A DNA stretch of 64,000 nt, from NCBI RefSeq assembly GCF_949987515.2, contig NC_082698.1, forward strand, positions 28,486,070-28,550,069, written 5' to 3'. Every line of letters starts with the position of its first letter. The stretch's first letter is position 1. This DNA comes from Delphinus delphis (Eukaryota > Chordata > Mammalia > Artiodactyla > Delphinidae). A program made the position numbers and the translations under genes. The notes under the pieces are model-generated. The model searched no databases. It saw nothing but the letters and a program-made list of their open reading frames with translations, and was not told where the DNA came from. Positions 43,972 to 55,799 of the stretch are shown here, one piece after another.

Positions 43972-45569
43972 AGAGGGAGAGAAGCAGAAGAGGATAGAGG
44001 GAGGAAAGACAGAGAGGGGACAAGAGAGGAGCGGAAAGAGAAGTGGATGGAGAGAGCGAAGAGCATCCAGGGAAAAAGATGAAAACGGAATCTAAATGCC
44101 CTTCATGGGCCCTGCTCCTCCCCAGGGGTGTTGTCTTTCATCACAGGGTTATTTGTTCTCACTTGCCCTAAAGTGTAAGTCTGTAATTCATCACTGTCCA
44201 CAACCCAAGTCTTCATCTGCACTTTTAGTGACTTAAGGATTAAATCCACTGTAGGAACTTGGGTCCTTTAAGGGAGGAATTCTTTAGGCTGTAGGGCCAG
44301 TGACAAGAGCTATGTTTATCCCAGGGCCTCGGAAATCAGGCAAACCCAGACAGAGAGCTGGGCTTTTCCTCCCCCAGGTGACAGGCAGAGTCACCTATTT
44401 ATTGCTGAATTTTCCCCAAACAGTGATTGTTTTGGTGTCCTGTAAATGTGGCCCGCGTATTCATTCAGTGTCATGTTATTCAGGGAGTAAGGAGAGGGAT
44501 TAAGAGACGCATATGGCACCAAAGCCTCCGTGTTTGGCTGTGGGGGCTGTTCACGCAACACGTGCCTTGTCCAAGAGACACCCGTATCCATCCACGAAGC
44601 CAAGCAGCTGGCAAAGCCACGTCCGCTTGGAGAAAGCAGTGCCTTCCGAGTTTACCCAAAGGCGCCAGTGGGCCTACGTGACCCAGAGCTCAGTCAGAGC
44701 AAGACTGCTTATTTATCTGAAGGAGGCTGCAAGACTGTGGACAGCTCTGGAGGCTTGCTCTGCACATAGGCTCCAGCGCCCCCAAGATGGCAGTGGAAGA
44801 GGAAGGTGGACAATCTCAAACCTCACAACCACGTTACATTTGCTCTCTGGCTTGATCTCATCCCATCCCCATAGGTAGGTGAGGCAGGTGTTCCCTGTTT
44901 TCAGATGAGGACACTGTTGGTTAGAGAGACTGAGACCTATCAAGGGCATGTAAGATAAGCAAATTTGGGAGCTTGGCACAATAGTGAGCATAGGTATGTC
45001 AATGGAAAAAGGACTGTGGAAGCCAAGAACAAGTTATGTGGACTCTGAGTCAGATGCTCTTGCTCACTTGCTAAAGAGGAACTTGAGGCTGTTGTCAAGT
45101 CCCCCTCTTAACTGATTTTGGTCACTGTCAGGCATGGGTGGGGGGGTGTCTCCCTTAAAGGACTAACAGGAGTGGGGGGACTTGGAGAATCCAGGTCCTT
45201 CCTCAAGGAACAGCCTACCCTCCACCCTGGGAGATAAGTGCACCTCTGAAAGCCTGAGTCTATATGACTTTGCCTCCCTGGCCAACACCAGAGGGTGCTG
45301 ACAGAGGTACTGAGACAGCGCCAGAAGGACTTGTACATCCCCCTGTGACCACTGGGGGCGCAGGCAGGGCACTGCCTCTGAGCTCTCCAGAGATGCTAAA
45401 CAGATGGGAACAGTGATAGAGCCAAGGTGTGGCAGCAGTTCCTACATGAGAGACCTCACCAAGAGCAGCCATTGAGGAGGAAGTGGGCATCCAAGTGAAG
45501 CAGCTGATAGTCGGTCAGTGTGTCTCAAAGACTTTTCTAGAGAAGGCAAATAGATCAGATCAATCTCCT
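43972..45569. other. Intergenic; MIR patch and CTCF-like motifs
   Basis: No gene is supported. A purine-rich stretch lies at 43960-44090, and a reverse MIR lies near 44815-44960 (ttttcagatgaggacactgt at 44899-44918). CTCF-like motifs are listed separately. Overlapping frames on both strands at 44300-45630 lack family resemblance. Confidence 0.4.
45283..45364 (+). promoter_or_regulatory. Pair of candidate CTCF sites, same orientation
   Basis: 'caacaccagagggtgctg' (45283-45300) and 'ccactgggggcgcagg' (45349-45364) both approximate the CTCF core, each with a mismatch. They lie about 60 bases apart on the plus strand. Support is motif-level only. Confidence 0.3.
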
Positions 45570-45730
45570 GCTCTGATACTGTGTGACCTTGAGCAAGTTG
45601 TTTTACCTCTCTGCACCTCAGTTTACTCATCTGTAAAATGGAGCTACTAGCCTTGGAGTTGCAGAGTTGCCATGCGCCTTCTAGAATATCTAGTACATCA
45701 TCGGCACTTTAAGCAATTGGACTGTGGTTT
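45570..45730 (+). repeat. MIR relic
   Basis: Plus-strand MIR: 'ctgtgtgaccttgagcaagt' at 45579-45598, 'tctctgcacctcagtttact' at 45608-45627, and 'catctgtaaaatggagctac' at 45628-45647. Confidence 0.88.
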
Positions 45731-46729
45731 ATTACTATTAAAATCCTACTATATTTCTGGACTCAGAGAAATTCTGAAATTCTTCTGGAGAGAGGCCCTG
45801 AAGAGATTCTGAATTGTAACTTCCTGGTGAAGGTTGTGTTCCTCCCAAACAGTCGCATATTTTAAAAGTGTGTATGCTCACAACCTCAGAGGAATTTTTT
45901 GTACACATTCATGAGAGCACTATGTACAATATTAAACACAAGTTGGGGGCATGCAGAGTACAGAGCTGGGTGAAGGGATGTGGGAAAGGGCACTTGCAAG
46001 AGAGGAGGAAGGGCTGGATATAGGTTCAGCGACAGAACACTGAAAAGAGGGAGACTGAATTATAGTGGGGGAAACGCTGGATTGGACAGGATGTCAGAAG
46101 GCCACGAAGAGGAGGGGTGACCTGGGGACAGATGGTCTCCTCTCTGGGATTGTTTTTCCATCTTTAAAATGGGAGGCTGGGCTGATCCCTTCCAGCTCTG
46201 ACATTCTCTCATTCCACGTGGGGAAGCAGGAAAAGAATCCCAAAGAAGCAGAAATGTAGGACAACACCAACATCTGGTCCAAGTCATATCTCCAGTTGTT
46301 CATTCTTTCGTCAAACACATATCAAACATCCAGCATATTCTGGATACTGTACTCAGGTGCTGAAAAAAAAACTGGACAGATGAGACAAGTATTCCTTGCC
46401 CTGAAAAAGTCCATCATCTAGTGGGCAATGTAGGTGCCTCTCCTTTCATATGTTCAGTCTGAGAGAGCAGGAAGGCATTGTTAAGGATTAAATGGGAGGA
46501 GAGGGGGAGGAACTCTGGGTCTGACTTATTTATTGAATTCCTCAGTTTCTGCTGTTTGTTGAACCTGGTCCCAATACATTTTGCCAATGTTTATAACACT
46601 AGTAATTTTAAGAATAATATACTTTGTTTATACTGCACTTTATACTTTTCTAAGCATTTTCTCCTAAATTATTTCTTTTATATCTATCTCTAGATAATAC
46701 AAAAGAAGCATAAGACATGATCCTTAACT
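45731..46729. other. Intergenic; MIR patch
   Basis: No gene is supported. A MIR patch lies near 46130-46210 (ccatctttaaaatgggaggc at 46158-46177). The remainder is unassigned and becomes AT-rich after 46560. Confidence 0.4.
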
Positions 46730-47054
46730 CAAGGAGCTTATTTTAAAACTTTTTAATTAATTAATTAATTAACTTTTGGCTGTGTTGGGTCTTCGTTTCT
46801 GTGCGAGGGCTTTCTCTAGTTGCGGCGAGCGGGGGCCACTCTTCATCGCGGTGCGCGGGCCTCTCACTGTCGTGGCCTCTCTTGTTGTGGAGCACAAGCT
46901 CCAGACGCGCAGGCTCAGTAGTTGTGGCGCATGGGCTTAGTTGTTCTGTGGCATGTGGCATCTTCCCAGACCAGGGCTCAAGCCCGTGTCCCCTGCATTG
47001 GCAGGCAGATTCTCAACCACTGTGCCACCAGGGAAGCCCCAAGGAGCTTATTTT
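46730..47054 (-). mobile_element. CHR-type SINE, long form, reverse
   Basis: Reverse copy with T-rich/(TTAA)n tail (46745-46776) and head 'ccaccagggaagcccc' near 47025-47040. Target duplication caaggagcttatttt occurs at 46730-46744 and 47040-47054 (15 bases). Confidence 0.94.
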
Positions 47055-47540
47055 TAAATGGAAGATGGAAATAACGAGACAGTAAATAAAACCATTACTT
47101 GGATCAAGAGCTAAATTTTGCAGGTGAGGCCATTTCATCTACATTAAGAGAATGTGATATGTGACAGCTGTGAGCTGCGGTAGCTGGAAAAGACTTCATA
47201 ATTGGGAGGCATCAGACTTACAAGTTAGGAGGGGCTTGACTGGGAAGAGCTGAAATATTCCTCCAGGAAAGAGCATGGTAGACAGCGGGGTTGGGGGAGA
47301 GGAACAGTAAGGAGATTGTACAGATCACTAAAAAATAATGAGAAATTTGGTTGATTAGGCATGGTAATGAGGGTTCACTGGTGGTCTTGGGAGTACTTTT
47401 GATCCTACATACAGCAAGGAGCCAGAGTACGGTTAAGAAAATGTAGGTACCTTTGATTAAGAGGCATCTGGGGAAAATGAATCTGGTGCTGGTATGAGGA
47501 TGGGGCTTATCAGTGATACGCCCAAGCCAGGTGACGAGTT
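47055..47540. other. Intergenic, nothing recognised
   Basis: I see no gene or recognisable repeat between the two SINEs. Confidence 0.4.
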
Positions 47541-47872
47541 AGAAGGCCATTATAGGGACTTCCCTGGTGGCACAGTGGTTAAGAATCCACCTGCCAATGC
47601 ACAGGTTTGATCCCTGGTCCAGGAAGATCCCACATACCGCAGAGCAATTGAGCCCGCGTGCCACATCTACTAAAGCCCACGCGCCTAGAGCCAGTGTTCC
47701 ACAACAAGAGAAGCCACCGCAAAGAGAAACCCGTGCACTGCAAAGAGGAGCCCATGCACCCACTCGCCACAACTAGAGAGAGCCCGCGCACAGCAATGAA
47801 GACCCAATGCAGCCAAAAATAAATAAATAAAATTAAACTGAAAAAAAAAAAGAAACAAGAAGGCCATTATAG
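47541..47872 (+). mobile_element. CHR-type SINE, long form, forward
   Basis: Forward copy starting ggacttccctggtggcacag (47556-47575) with an A-rich tail to 47857. A perfect 15-base duplication agaaggccattatag occurs at 47541-47555 and 47858-47872. The head lacks a few bases before the B box relative to other copies. Confidence 0.95.
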
Positions 47873-47969
47873 TAAAGTCCTTAGGTTTTAGAATCAGCCA
47901 GACCTTGATTTGAGCTCCAGATTCTTTCACTTAAGAGCTGAGGGTCCTTGAGCAAGGTGTCTATATCCT

Positions 47970-48128
47970 CAAAATCTTTTCTTTTTCTTTTACTTTTTTT
48001 TTTTTTTTTTTTGGCCGTGCTGTGAGGCATGAGGGATCTTAGTTCCCCGACCAGAGATCAAACCTGTGCCCCCTGCAATGGAAGAGCAGAGTCTTAACCA
48101 CTGGACTGCCAGAGAAGTCCCAAAATCT
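47970..48128 (-). mobile_element. Short tRNA-derived SINE, reverse, inside MIR
   Basis: Long T run (47996-48012) and head 'gccagagaagtccc' near 48108-48121. The 8-base duplication caaaatct occurs at 47970-47977 and 48121-48128. Body length is similar to the short copy at 2328-2456. Confidence 0.88.
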
Positions 48129-48141
48129 CATTTCTTAACCC

Positions 48142-48525
48142 TTAAAAATGTAGGTAGGGGCTTCCCCAGTGGCACAGTGGTTAAGAATCTGCCTGCCAAT
48201 GCAGGGGACATGGGTTCGAGCCCTCGTCTGGGAAGATCCCACATGCCGTGGAGCAACTAAGCCCCTGCGCCACAACTACTGAGCCTGTGCTCTAGAGCCT
48301 GCAAGCCACAACTACTGAGCCCGCGTGCCACCCACAACTGCTGAAGCCCGCGCGCCTAGAGCCCGTGCTCTGCAATAAGAAAAGCCACTGCAATGAGAAG
48401 TCCACACACCACAACAAAGAGTAGCCCCTGCTCACCGCAATCAGAGAAAGCCCGCGCACAGTAACGAAGACCCAACACAGCCAAAACTAAAAATAAATTA
48501 AATAAATAAATTTTTAAAAATGTAG
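48142..48525 (+). mobile_element. CHR-type SINE, long form, forward, inside MIR
   Basis: Forward copy starting ggggcttccccagtggcaca (48157-48176) with tail (AATAAATT)n near 48490-48513. The 12-base duplication ttaaaaatgtag occurs at 48142-48153 and 48514-48525. Confidence 0.93.
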
Positions 48526-48600
48526 ATAATGGCACTTACTTTTCAGGATGGTTCAAGTACTAAACAGGTCAGGATATGCAGAGCCCAGGGCCTGAAATGT

Positions 48601-50895
48601 TTAGGCGTTCAGACATTGTTTGTTCTCCCATTTCTTCTGCTCTAAGAGAAGAGAGACTCTCAGGGAAAGCATGTGTTGACTGATTGGTTCCAACCAAAGG
48701 GAAGAGAACAAGGAGAGGTGATGCCCTGGGCAGAAGTTGAGGTGTGTGTAGATTGGGGGAGTGGTGATGAACTTGAGGTGACAATGGTACAGGTACATGA
48801 AGAATTATCCCCTGGGCATTTGAAAATATGACTTTAGAGGAAGACCAAGCAAAAGCTGTAGATTCAGGGACCCTTAATATAAAAGTGATAGTTGATGCTG
48901 TGTGTATGCAATGACAAGCTTTAGGACAGCAAGAGTGTAGAAAAGTCACTGAGACTTGGAGGGTTCCAATAAGTGGGGCTGGAGAAGGAAGAGGAGTAAC
49001 TACTCTTTGAGAGAGAAAATGATCAGGATAGTAGAGAGTGTCAAAAGCTTTCCAGACTTTCCAGAAAAAAGTCATTCTGCCAAACACTGAAGAGAGGTAA
49101 CAAAGCACAAGCTGGAGGAGAAGCCGTTTGATCTCAAAGAATGAGTCTCAGATAATTAGGGGGAGGGGCAGGACTTTAACATCTCAGGAGGGAATCGGGG
49201 CATCAGGGAAAGTGTTGAACCAACTGACCACAAAGGTAACTTCCAACTGGGCATCAGTATCCAGCACTTGGGAGGTAAGCGGCATTCAGGCCGAGGGAAA
49301 GGGAAGTAGCTGTCAAGACAAAAATTCAGAAATCTGACCCCGAAGGGGAAAGGAAAGATATTTGAGGAAGGGACACCAGTGTTAAGAGAAGACAATATGG
49401 AGAGATTGCTACACGTTTGAGGGTGAAAGGAAGGAAGGTAGAGAATATTAAATTGTAGAGTGGGGGGACCTCAGAACTCAAAATAAGAAGCGTTGTTTCT
49501 AGAAGTAGGGAAGAAAGTGTATCTAGACTTTAAGGGGAAGTGTTACTTGTAGACAGAATGGATACTTATTCCTCTGAAGACTAAGGAATAAAAACATAAA
49601 CTGAGCACAGCGGGACCCATGAGGGAGAGCCTGCCAGTGGGCCTCAGCCTTCTCAGAAGAGGATGGGAAGATGGAAATGTTTAAAGGCATAGGAAGGGGG
49701 GCCTCCCATGGGGAATACACCAGAAGAGCCCAGGCACAGAAGAAATGGGTGAGCTAGAGAACACCCACTGCATAATGACCAGGAGGTTCAGGACAGTCAA
49801 AGAAACTGGGGCTATTTCACCTGCGGAGAGAAGGTCTACATGGGCTTCGATGGCTGGCTTCAAATATTTGAAGAACTGACATACAGAAGGAGTAGACATC
49901 TGTGGGGACAAGAGGAGCAGCAGATGGAAGGTGCAGGAGGCAGATTCCACATGAACACAAGGCAGAACTTTCTCACACTTAGGGAGTGGAGAGGTGAGTG
50001 GCTCTCCCATGGGTGGTGTCCAGGAGCTGTGGGACAGTTCCTTGCCCAGGATACTCCAGGCAGGATTCAGTGACAGAAAAGAGCTGGACTTCGGTGATTT
50101 CTAAGGCCCTTCCCACAAGCACAGCTGAAATCTATGAATCTATAGGCATGTAACATTTAGTTTACAGAATCTCAAGACTGGATGGGACTTTAAAGGTCTT
50201 TTAATCTAATAACCCATTTGACTCTTCAGCCCCATCCGTGAGAGGCTCACCAAGTGATCAGGGACTGTGAAACACACCCAAGTTAAGCCTGAATCAACCA
50301 GTAGCCACTGGGGGCACTGGGTTTCTAGTAACTTAACATCTGGATAGAGAAGTAATCTGTGGACCTCTCAGAGAGCTCACTGTCAAGATGGTCCAGGTGA
50401 AACTTTCATTAGAACCCTTCTCAATGAAAGAAGAAATATGTGTGAAATATTGACGAATCCTGTATACAATTTTGAGCTGCTCTTTACGCTTGTTTTTTAT
50501 TTGAAAACCCAACAATGCTAGGTTATTATTCATATTTCAAAAGAATCCTTCACTTTACAAAATAATTCACTTTGGGATATCTTTAAGCAACAAATTCCAG
50601 AGATGAACTTAAAATGTACTCAGTTTTTCTCCCTCGCCACAAGCAAAAAGCTCTTTTGCACACAACTTTCCAAGAACTCGTATGTCACACAAAGTGAGTT
50701 TCACTAGTATTACAACAAAAAAAACACGTCTTCAATGATTGGTTTGAGTCCATCCAAAGGGACACTTAGCAGAGGACATCTAATCTGATCCAGAATTTCA
50801 AGATCTGCACCAGCCAGGGCTCTGTTTACCCAGGGAAGGGAGGTAGAAAACGTCAGAAATGTTCCCAGTGGCATTGGGTGGAAAGTCCTCCTGGG
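48601..50895. other. Intergenic; possible ancient repeat at 49790-50140
   Basis: No gene is supported. The minus-strand frame at 48569-49108 has no recognisable domain. The part at 49790-50140 ('cttcaaatatttgaagaact' at 49858-49877, 'aaggcagaactttctcacac' at 49959-49978) reads like a widespread ancient mammalian repeat that I cannot name. A CTCF-like motif 'ccactgggggcactgg' lies at 50305-50320. Confidence 0.4.
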
Positions 50896-50899
50896 GTTG

Positions 50900-51005
50900 C
50901 TGCCACTGTTTACTAACTGTGTGGCCTTGAGGGGAATGACTTAACATCTCTGAGCCTCAGTTTTCACATGTGAAAACTCACAAGATTATTCTGTGGATTA
51001 GAGAG
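50900..51005 (+). repeat. MIR relic followed by CA microsatellite
   Basis: Plus-strand MIR: 'actaactgtgtggccttgag' at 50912-50931 and 'atctctgagcctcagttttc' at 50946-50965. A (CA)n tract follows at 51020-51049. Confidence 0.8.
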
Positions 51006-51054
51006 CACCTCTACAAAGCAACACACACACACACACACACACACACACAGCCTG

Positions 51055-51589
51055 ACACAGTAAGGAGTCACCCTGCTGCTTCCCCAGGGCTGACTTTGCT
51101 TCCCAGCAAGCCAGTGAGGTAGCACACTCAGGATTGCTATTCCTTTTTATACAAGGCCGAGCCAAGCTGCAAACTAAAACTGCAGCCAGCACAAAACCTG
51201 GCTTCTCTGCTATGGCTGCAGCCTGCCAGGCAGTCTCACCATGACCTCTGGTGGGATATTCCAATTATAACAGTAAAGGAAGAGGGGCGCTGATTTTAAG
51301 AAGACAAAAAGTAACAACAGATGTGGGAGATGGATCACTTCCAAACATACAGCCTCTTCCCTAGCGGCCTGCTAATCCTGGTCCAGTTCCTAGGGCAGAA
51401 GGTTGATTGGGTGGGAGGCCCAACTGCAGAAGTGGGGTGGCATAAAGGGTAAGCTTCCAACCCCTATAACATCTCTCAGTCCCCAAGAAAGCCTCCAACC
51501 ATCATCATTATCATCATCTTTACTATGGTGAAATGTCAATTTTCATAGTCTTAAAAGGGAACAAAAGCCTCTTTTCACTACATATTCAC
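51055..51589. other. Intergenic, nothing recognised
   Basis: No gene or confident repeat in this stretch. Confidence 0.4.
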
Positions 51590-52455
51590 CAGACTGGCTA
51601 AAATGGAATTAAAATACTAAGTATTGGGGAGCATGTGGTGCTGCTCCTGACAGAAGTGTAAACTGGTACAACCAACTTTAGAAACCTGCTTGGCAGAATC
51701 TACTAAGGCTGACTTTCATCCCCTAAGACATGGCAATTGCACTCCTAGGTATGCACAGAATACAAATGTGCATTACAGTCTCCAAAAGACATACTAGGAC
51801 TGTGCTGTCCAACACATATGACTCCTTACGTTTAAGTTAATTATAATTGTAGACAACTGGAAGTCCAGTTCCTCAGTCACGCCAGCCATGGTTCAGGTGT
51901 TCAGCAGCCGCATGTGACTGGTGGCTACCACACTGGACACCACAGATGCAGAACACTTCCACTACTGCAGAACGTTCTACTGGATACTGTTCTAGAATGT
52001 TTGCAACAACCTTAGTCACAACAGCCCGAATCTAGAAACGACCCAAACGCCCATTAACAGCAGCATGGATGAATCAATTGTGGCACATTCACACAAGAGG
52101 ATACTGTAAAATAATGCAAATGGACACTCTGCAACGACAGGCAGAATATAGATACATCTCACAAATGACAAAAGCCAGGCACATAGCCCACGCGCTACGT
52201 GATTCCACTTACATAATGTTCCAAACCAGGCTAAAACCAACCTATCCCGCCCAGGATAGTGGTTACTCTTGGCGGTGGCGGTGGAGACACAAGGGAGCAT
52301 GAGGGGACTTGGGGTGGGGGACGGATACTGTTTTGGTTTTTCATCTGGGTGTTGTTCGCAGGGAGCGTTTGGTTTATGAAGATTCGGCAAACTGTATGTA
52401 CACCTACGCCTTTCCTGTATGTATTTCATACTTCAATACATTTTCTAAACTCCCC
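51590..52455 (+). repeat. Old L1 3' region, interrupted by a DNA transposon
   Basis: A plus-strand old L1: 'agaagtgtaaactggtacaa' at 51652-51671 before the interruption. After it come 'aacgacccaaacgcccatta' at 52037-52056, 'tgattccacttacataatgt' at 52200-52219 and 'catacttcaatacattttct' at 52427-52446. Typical ORF2-end and 3' UTR order; no intact frame. Confidence 0.7.
51800..51996. repeat. DNA transposon relic inside old L1 (same family as 16025-16190)
   Basis: Starts 'gtgctgtccaacacatat' (51802-51819), contains 'gttcctcagtcacgcc' (51869-51884), and ends around 'tggtggctaccacactggac' (51920-51939) and beyond. It shares its signature with the element near 16 kb. Confidence 0.5.
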
Positions 52456-52499
52456 TTTAGAAAACTTTGCTGCTATTGACGTTACCTGAAGTCTAGGCT

Positions 52500-53420
52500 T
52501 TTTGCGGGACCGCCTTTCCAAAACAGCAAGCGTCCTTTTGAGATCAGCGCCCTCTCCCGCCCCAGGCCTCCCTGGACTCGGCACGGAGGCCTTATGGATT
52601 CACCAAACCCTCCGCGTAGCGTCCTACCTCCGCGCCGCGCGCTGGCCTGGCTCCGCGTCCAGGTTGCGACTGTCAGGACGGCTGGCTCTTCCAGTTTGGA
52701 CTCTCACCTTGAGAGCTGGCCAGGCTCTCCCGGGGCTCGCCGGTGGCTCCCTGCCCAGCGGGCTCTGACCGCCCCAGGCCTGTGTGAGACGCGGCACGCG
52801 GCGCCCGGCGCCGAAGCACCTGCGCCGCCCCCCGCGGTTCCGAGGCGTCCTCCGTTCACGTGGAGCAGGCGGCGGCAGAGCACTGAACTCTAGTCACCGA
52901 GAATCCGCCGTTCTTCCCTGGCTCGGGGCCCTCGAGTTGGGAGAAGGCGCCCGGGACTTCCCCCCTGAGCCCTGACCCATAAAGCGGAGGAGGAGGCCTT
53001 GAACCAACCCACCTCCTGCACGCGAAGCTCTCCAGCCAAGAGCCCGCCCACTCGGCCCCACCCCGGCGACGCCCGGGAACCGCCGGACGCTGGACGCCAA
53101 GGAGCCTTGCCCAGAGGAGCTAGGTTTCCTTCCCGACCCTTTCCTCCCTGCAGCATGGGTTAGAGGGGAATCGCGGCTCCTCGTGGAACCTCTTTTCACC
53201 TCCCCCTTCGGTCGAATTCCCCAGACCCTGCCAAGGTCCAAACCTCTGATAAGTTTGCCAGCCTTGCAGGCCCCGCCGGGTGCCCCCTGCCCTTGGCTTA
53301 CCAGCCATGGCTCCGACCCGCCTCTGTGGTGTCGTGAGCCTACAGTGTTGGGGTTCCGAATCCTCGGGCCCGCCCCGCTCTCCCCGCACGCCTGGAAGTG
53401 CCCCAAGGTTAGTCCTGGGC
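52500..53420. other. CpG-rich patch (candidate CpG island)
   Basis: An abrupt change from AT-rich L1 to GC-rich DNA with many CG dinucleotides, for example 'ccgcgccgcgcgctgg' (52629-52644) and 'gcggcacgcggcgcccggcg' (52791-52810). No transcript structure or protein family is evident. Open frames on both strands (such as minus 52894-53406) are expected by chance in GC-rich DNA. Confidence 0.6.
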
Positions 53421-53484
53421 TTCTGAGTTATACACAGCGCCTAGCACCGGCCTGCCCTATAACATGGATGCAATGCCTGATGCG

Positions 53485-53790
53485 CACCAGACACTGCACT
53501 AAGCTGCTTTTACATGGATCATCTCGCTTAATTTTCAACGCCAAGGTGATTGGTTCATGAGCATTTACACACATAAGCATTAATTGACTTGTTAACATTT
53601 GTGTGTTCTACCGTAAGAAAAAAAACCTACAAGAGAGGTGCTTTTAAGCATACCCACTTTATAGAGAAGAAAACTGAGGTTCAGAGTGCTCCTTACTCAA
53701 GGTCTTTACTGCTGTTTGTGGTGGTGCTGAGATTGGAATAGAGGCAGCCTGATTCCAGAGTCCATCCTCTTAACCCCTCAAGATTAGGCT
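53485..53790 (-). repeat. MIR relic(s)
   Basis: Reverse MIR: 'gcaccagacactgcactaag' at 53483-53502, 'gaaaactgaggttcagagtg' at 53669-53688, and 'gcagcctgattccagagtcc' at 53743-53762. It may be one copy with an internal insertion. Confidence 0.6.
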
Positions 53791-55394
53791 CTGCAGAAAG
53801 AAAAAAAAAATGCTGGCCTTCTAGCACTTATTCCACCTGCCCCACAAGTAGTGCCTACCCACTTCTTGAGCCCAATGTGACACCAGTCACTGGGTGGGGA
53901 GGGATTATCCCTTTTCTCTGCATTAGAGCTCAGAAACCAGAACCCAGAGGGACGATTTACTTCACCCACTCAATGTCTCACGGGTCATTAGAAGGCTTGT
54001 CTGGATTTTACAATACCTCCTGGCTCACAGGACAATCAGTGAAGCAGTGGTTTGGGCCTGGGAGGGTGTCTTTTCCCCTAGAGGGAGAGCTCACGGAAGA
54101 GGTAGCTGTTAGTTGAGGGTTTTCACCCTCTGATAGCCAAGGCACTGGAACCCCAGCAACTGAGCTGTAGGGAAATCCTTCAGTGAAGAGATGAGAGCTA
54201 TTTATACCCAGAGATTGCAGGATCTGGAAAAGGGTAGGGAGCAGGGAGGGGGCTGGTCCTGGCTGGCTTTAAGTATCTCAAGACACGCAAACTGCGCAGG
54301 AACCAATCCACAGAACCAGCTGTGTTTCCTCTATGAGAATCACACGCCTCTTTTCCAGAACAGGAGGGGATGGATGCAAAGTAAAGGAAGATTAATTCGG
54401 GCCAGGAGGAAGCCAGGCAAGGAAGGTGGGGATCCGGCGCTGGGGAGCACTTCGAGGCCACAGCCCAGCAGGATACAGATCAGGAGGGAGAAAAAGGGGT
54501 GGCTTACTTAGGAAACCCCCTGCGGAGCTAAGGCGTCTGCTCCCAGGAGCCTTGGGTTCCTAGCGCGCACGCGCTGGTCTTGGAAGTGAGCGCTCCCCGT
54601 AGGGCAGCATCTTGATCACCGACAATACTCCTCACTTGGAGAATGTAGGGGAAGTCGAATTGGGTCCCAGATGCAGGTCCCAGATTAACCGTATACCTCC
54701 CAGTTTTCCACCCCACCCCCGCCCCACCCTGCCCTATCCCTGCGTCTTCCCTAACCCTAAACTTCGTGTCCTCCTGTCAAGGTTATCACCAAGTTCTCAG
54801 CCTCCTTTCCTAGGTTTTGAGCTGTAGGGCAAGGGGCAACAATCCCTTGGGGAAGCCGTTTCCCCGGCGGCATCACGGGGTACCCAAGGCCGGACATTCC
54901 TGTGGGATGGAGATAGGCTGCACGGCTTCCGCAGACGGTTTTAGGTGTTCTGGCTCCGCCCAGGTGGGCCAAGAGTCTAGCTGTTCATCTCCCTTGCAGC
55001 CAACACCCAACGCGAAGTTCCCCACCACAGGGGCCATCCGCATTGGGGAACGCGGTGCTTAAGGAGGCTGGCCCCATCATCTCCTACCGTGATATCTGTC
55101 CTAGAGGGAAAAGATGCCAACCTGGCCCCCTACGATCCCACTAGGCCCTCACGTGGAGAAACAGAGACAAATAAATCTTTGCATGACACTACGTTGTGAT
55201 TTTGGAAAGTACCTAAGACTCTGGTGGCACATATTAGGGAGTGATTACCCTCCTTGGGTGGTTCAGGAAAAAACCCTGGCCTTGAAGGAGGAGTAGGAGT
55301 TCACTAGAAAATTGAGGGTATTAGAGCATCCCAGACAGAGGAGAGGACATGTGCAGAGACATGGAGCCTGCAACAGCAAAGCGCTGCTTGGACT
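53791..55394. other. Intergenic, moderately GC-rich, no gene recognised
   Basis: No gene or confident repeat. GC content rises in 54400-55060. Short open frames lack any family resemblance. Confidence 0.4.
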
Positions 55395-55715
55395 GGCTTC
55401 CTTTTTGTCATTCAGGCCTCGGCTTAAATCTAATCTCCTCAATGTGGCTTTCTCTGACCACCTACTGGAAAAGAACCCTCCCTCCAGTACTTGGTTCTCT
55501 TTCTTTTTTAGAATTTATCGACTACTAATTTTTACGTTTGTTAGCTATCTCCCCGCCACATACGCTCCTTCAAATAAACTTCCTAAGCCTACGGACACTG
55601 TTTTTTTTTCACCGTCCCCAGCGGCCAGAACAGTGAAGTGAACATATAGTAGTAGTATCAATGTCAGTGAATAAATTTGAATAAATGGATGAATGAATGA
55701 ATGAATGAGTCCGAG
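55395..55715 (+). repeat. L2 LINE 3' end and GAAT microsatellite
   Basis: Plus-strand L2: 'ggcttaaatctaatctcctc' at 55421-55440, 'gctttctctgaccacctact' at 55447-55466, then 'caatgtcagtgaataaattt' near 55659-55678 leading into (GAAT)n at 55691-55708. Confidence 0.65.
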
Positions 55716-55799
55716 GCTGCAGACACGTATTAGGAAGCAAGAATTCCCTCCATGCCCTTAGCTTAAGAAACTCAAGGAAAGATAATAGCTCCAGAAGGA

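Larger units (their letters stand above)
47873..48600 (+). repeat. MIR relic interrupted by two SINEs
   Basis: A MIR is split into three: 47873-47977 ('gttttagaatcagccagacc' at 47885-47904), about 48121-48153 ('ctcatttcttaacccttaaa'), and about 48526-48600 ('cagagcccagggcctg' at 48579-48594). Direct repeats at each SINE boundary show the pieces were once contiguous. Confidence 0.65.

Noticed and set aside
47541..48525. Spaced repeats as a CRISPR-like array
   Set aside because: The repeats are SINE copies and target duplications with irregular spacing in a mammalian genome.
48569..49108. 179-codon minus-strand frame
   Set aside because: Its end lies in a MIR tail, it has no recognisable domain, and there is no splice or promoter evidence.
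52894..53406. 170-codon Gly/Arg-rich minus-strand frame in the CpG-rich patch
   Set aside because: GC-rich DNA has few stop codons; no domain, no conserved start context and a competing frame on the other strand.
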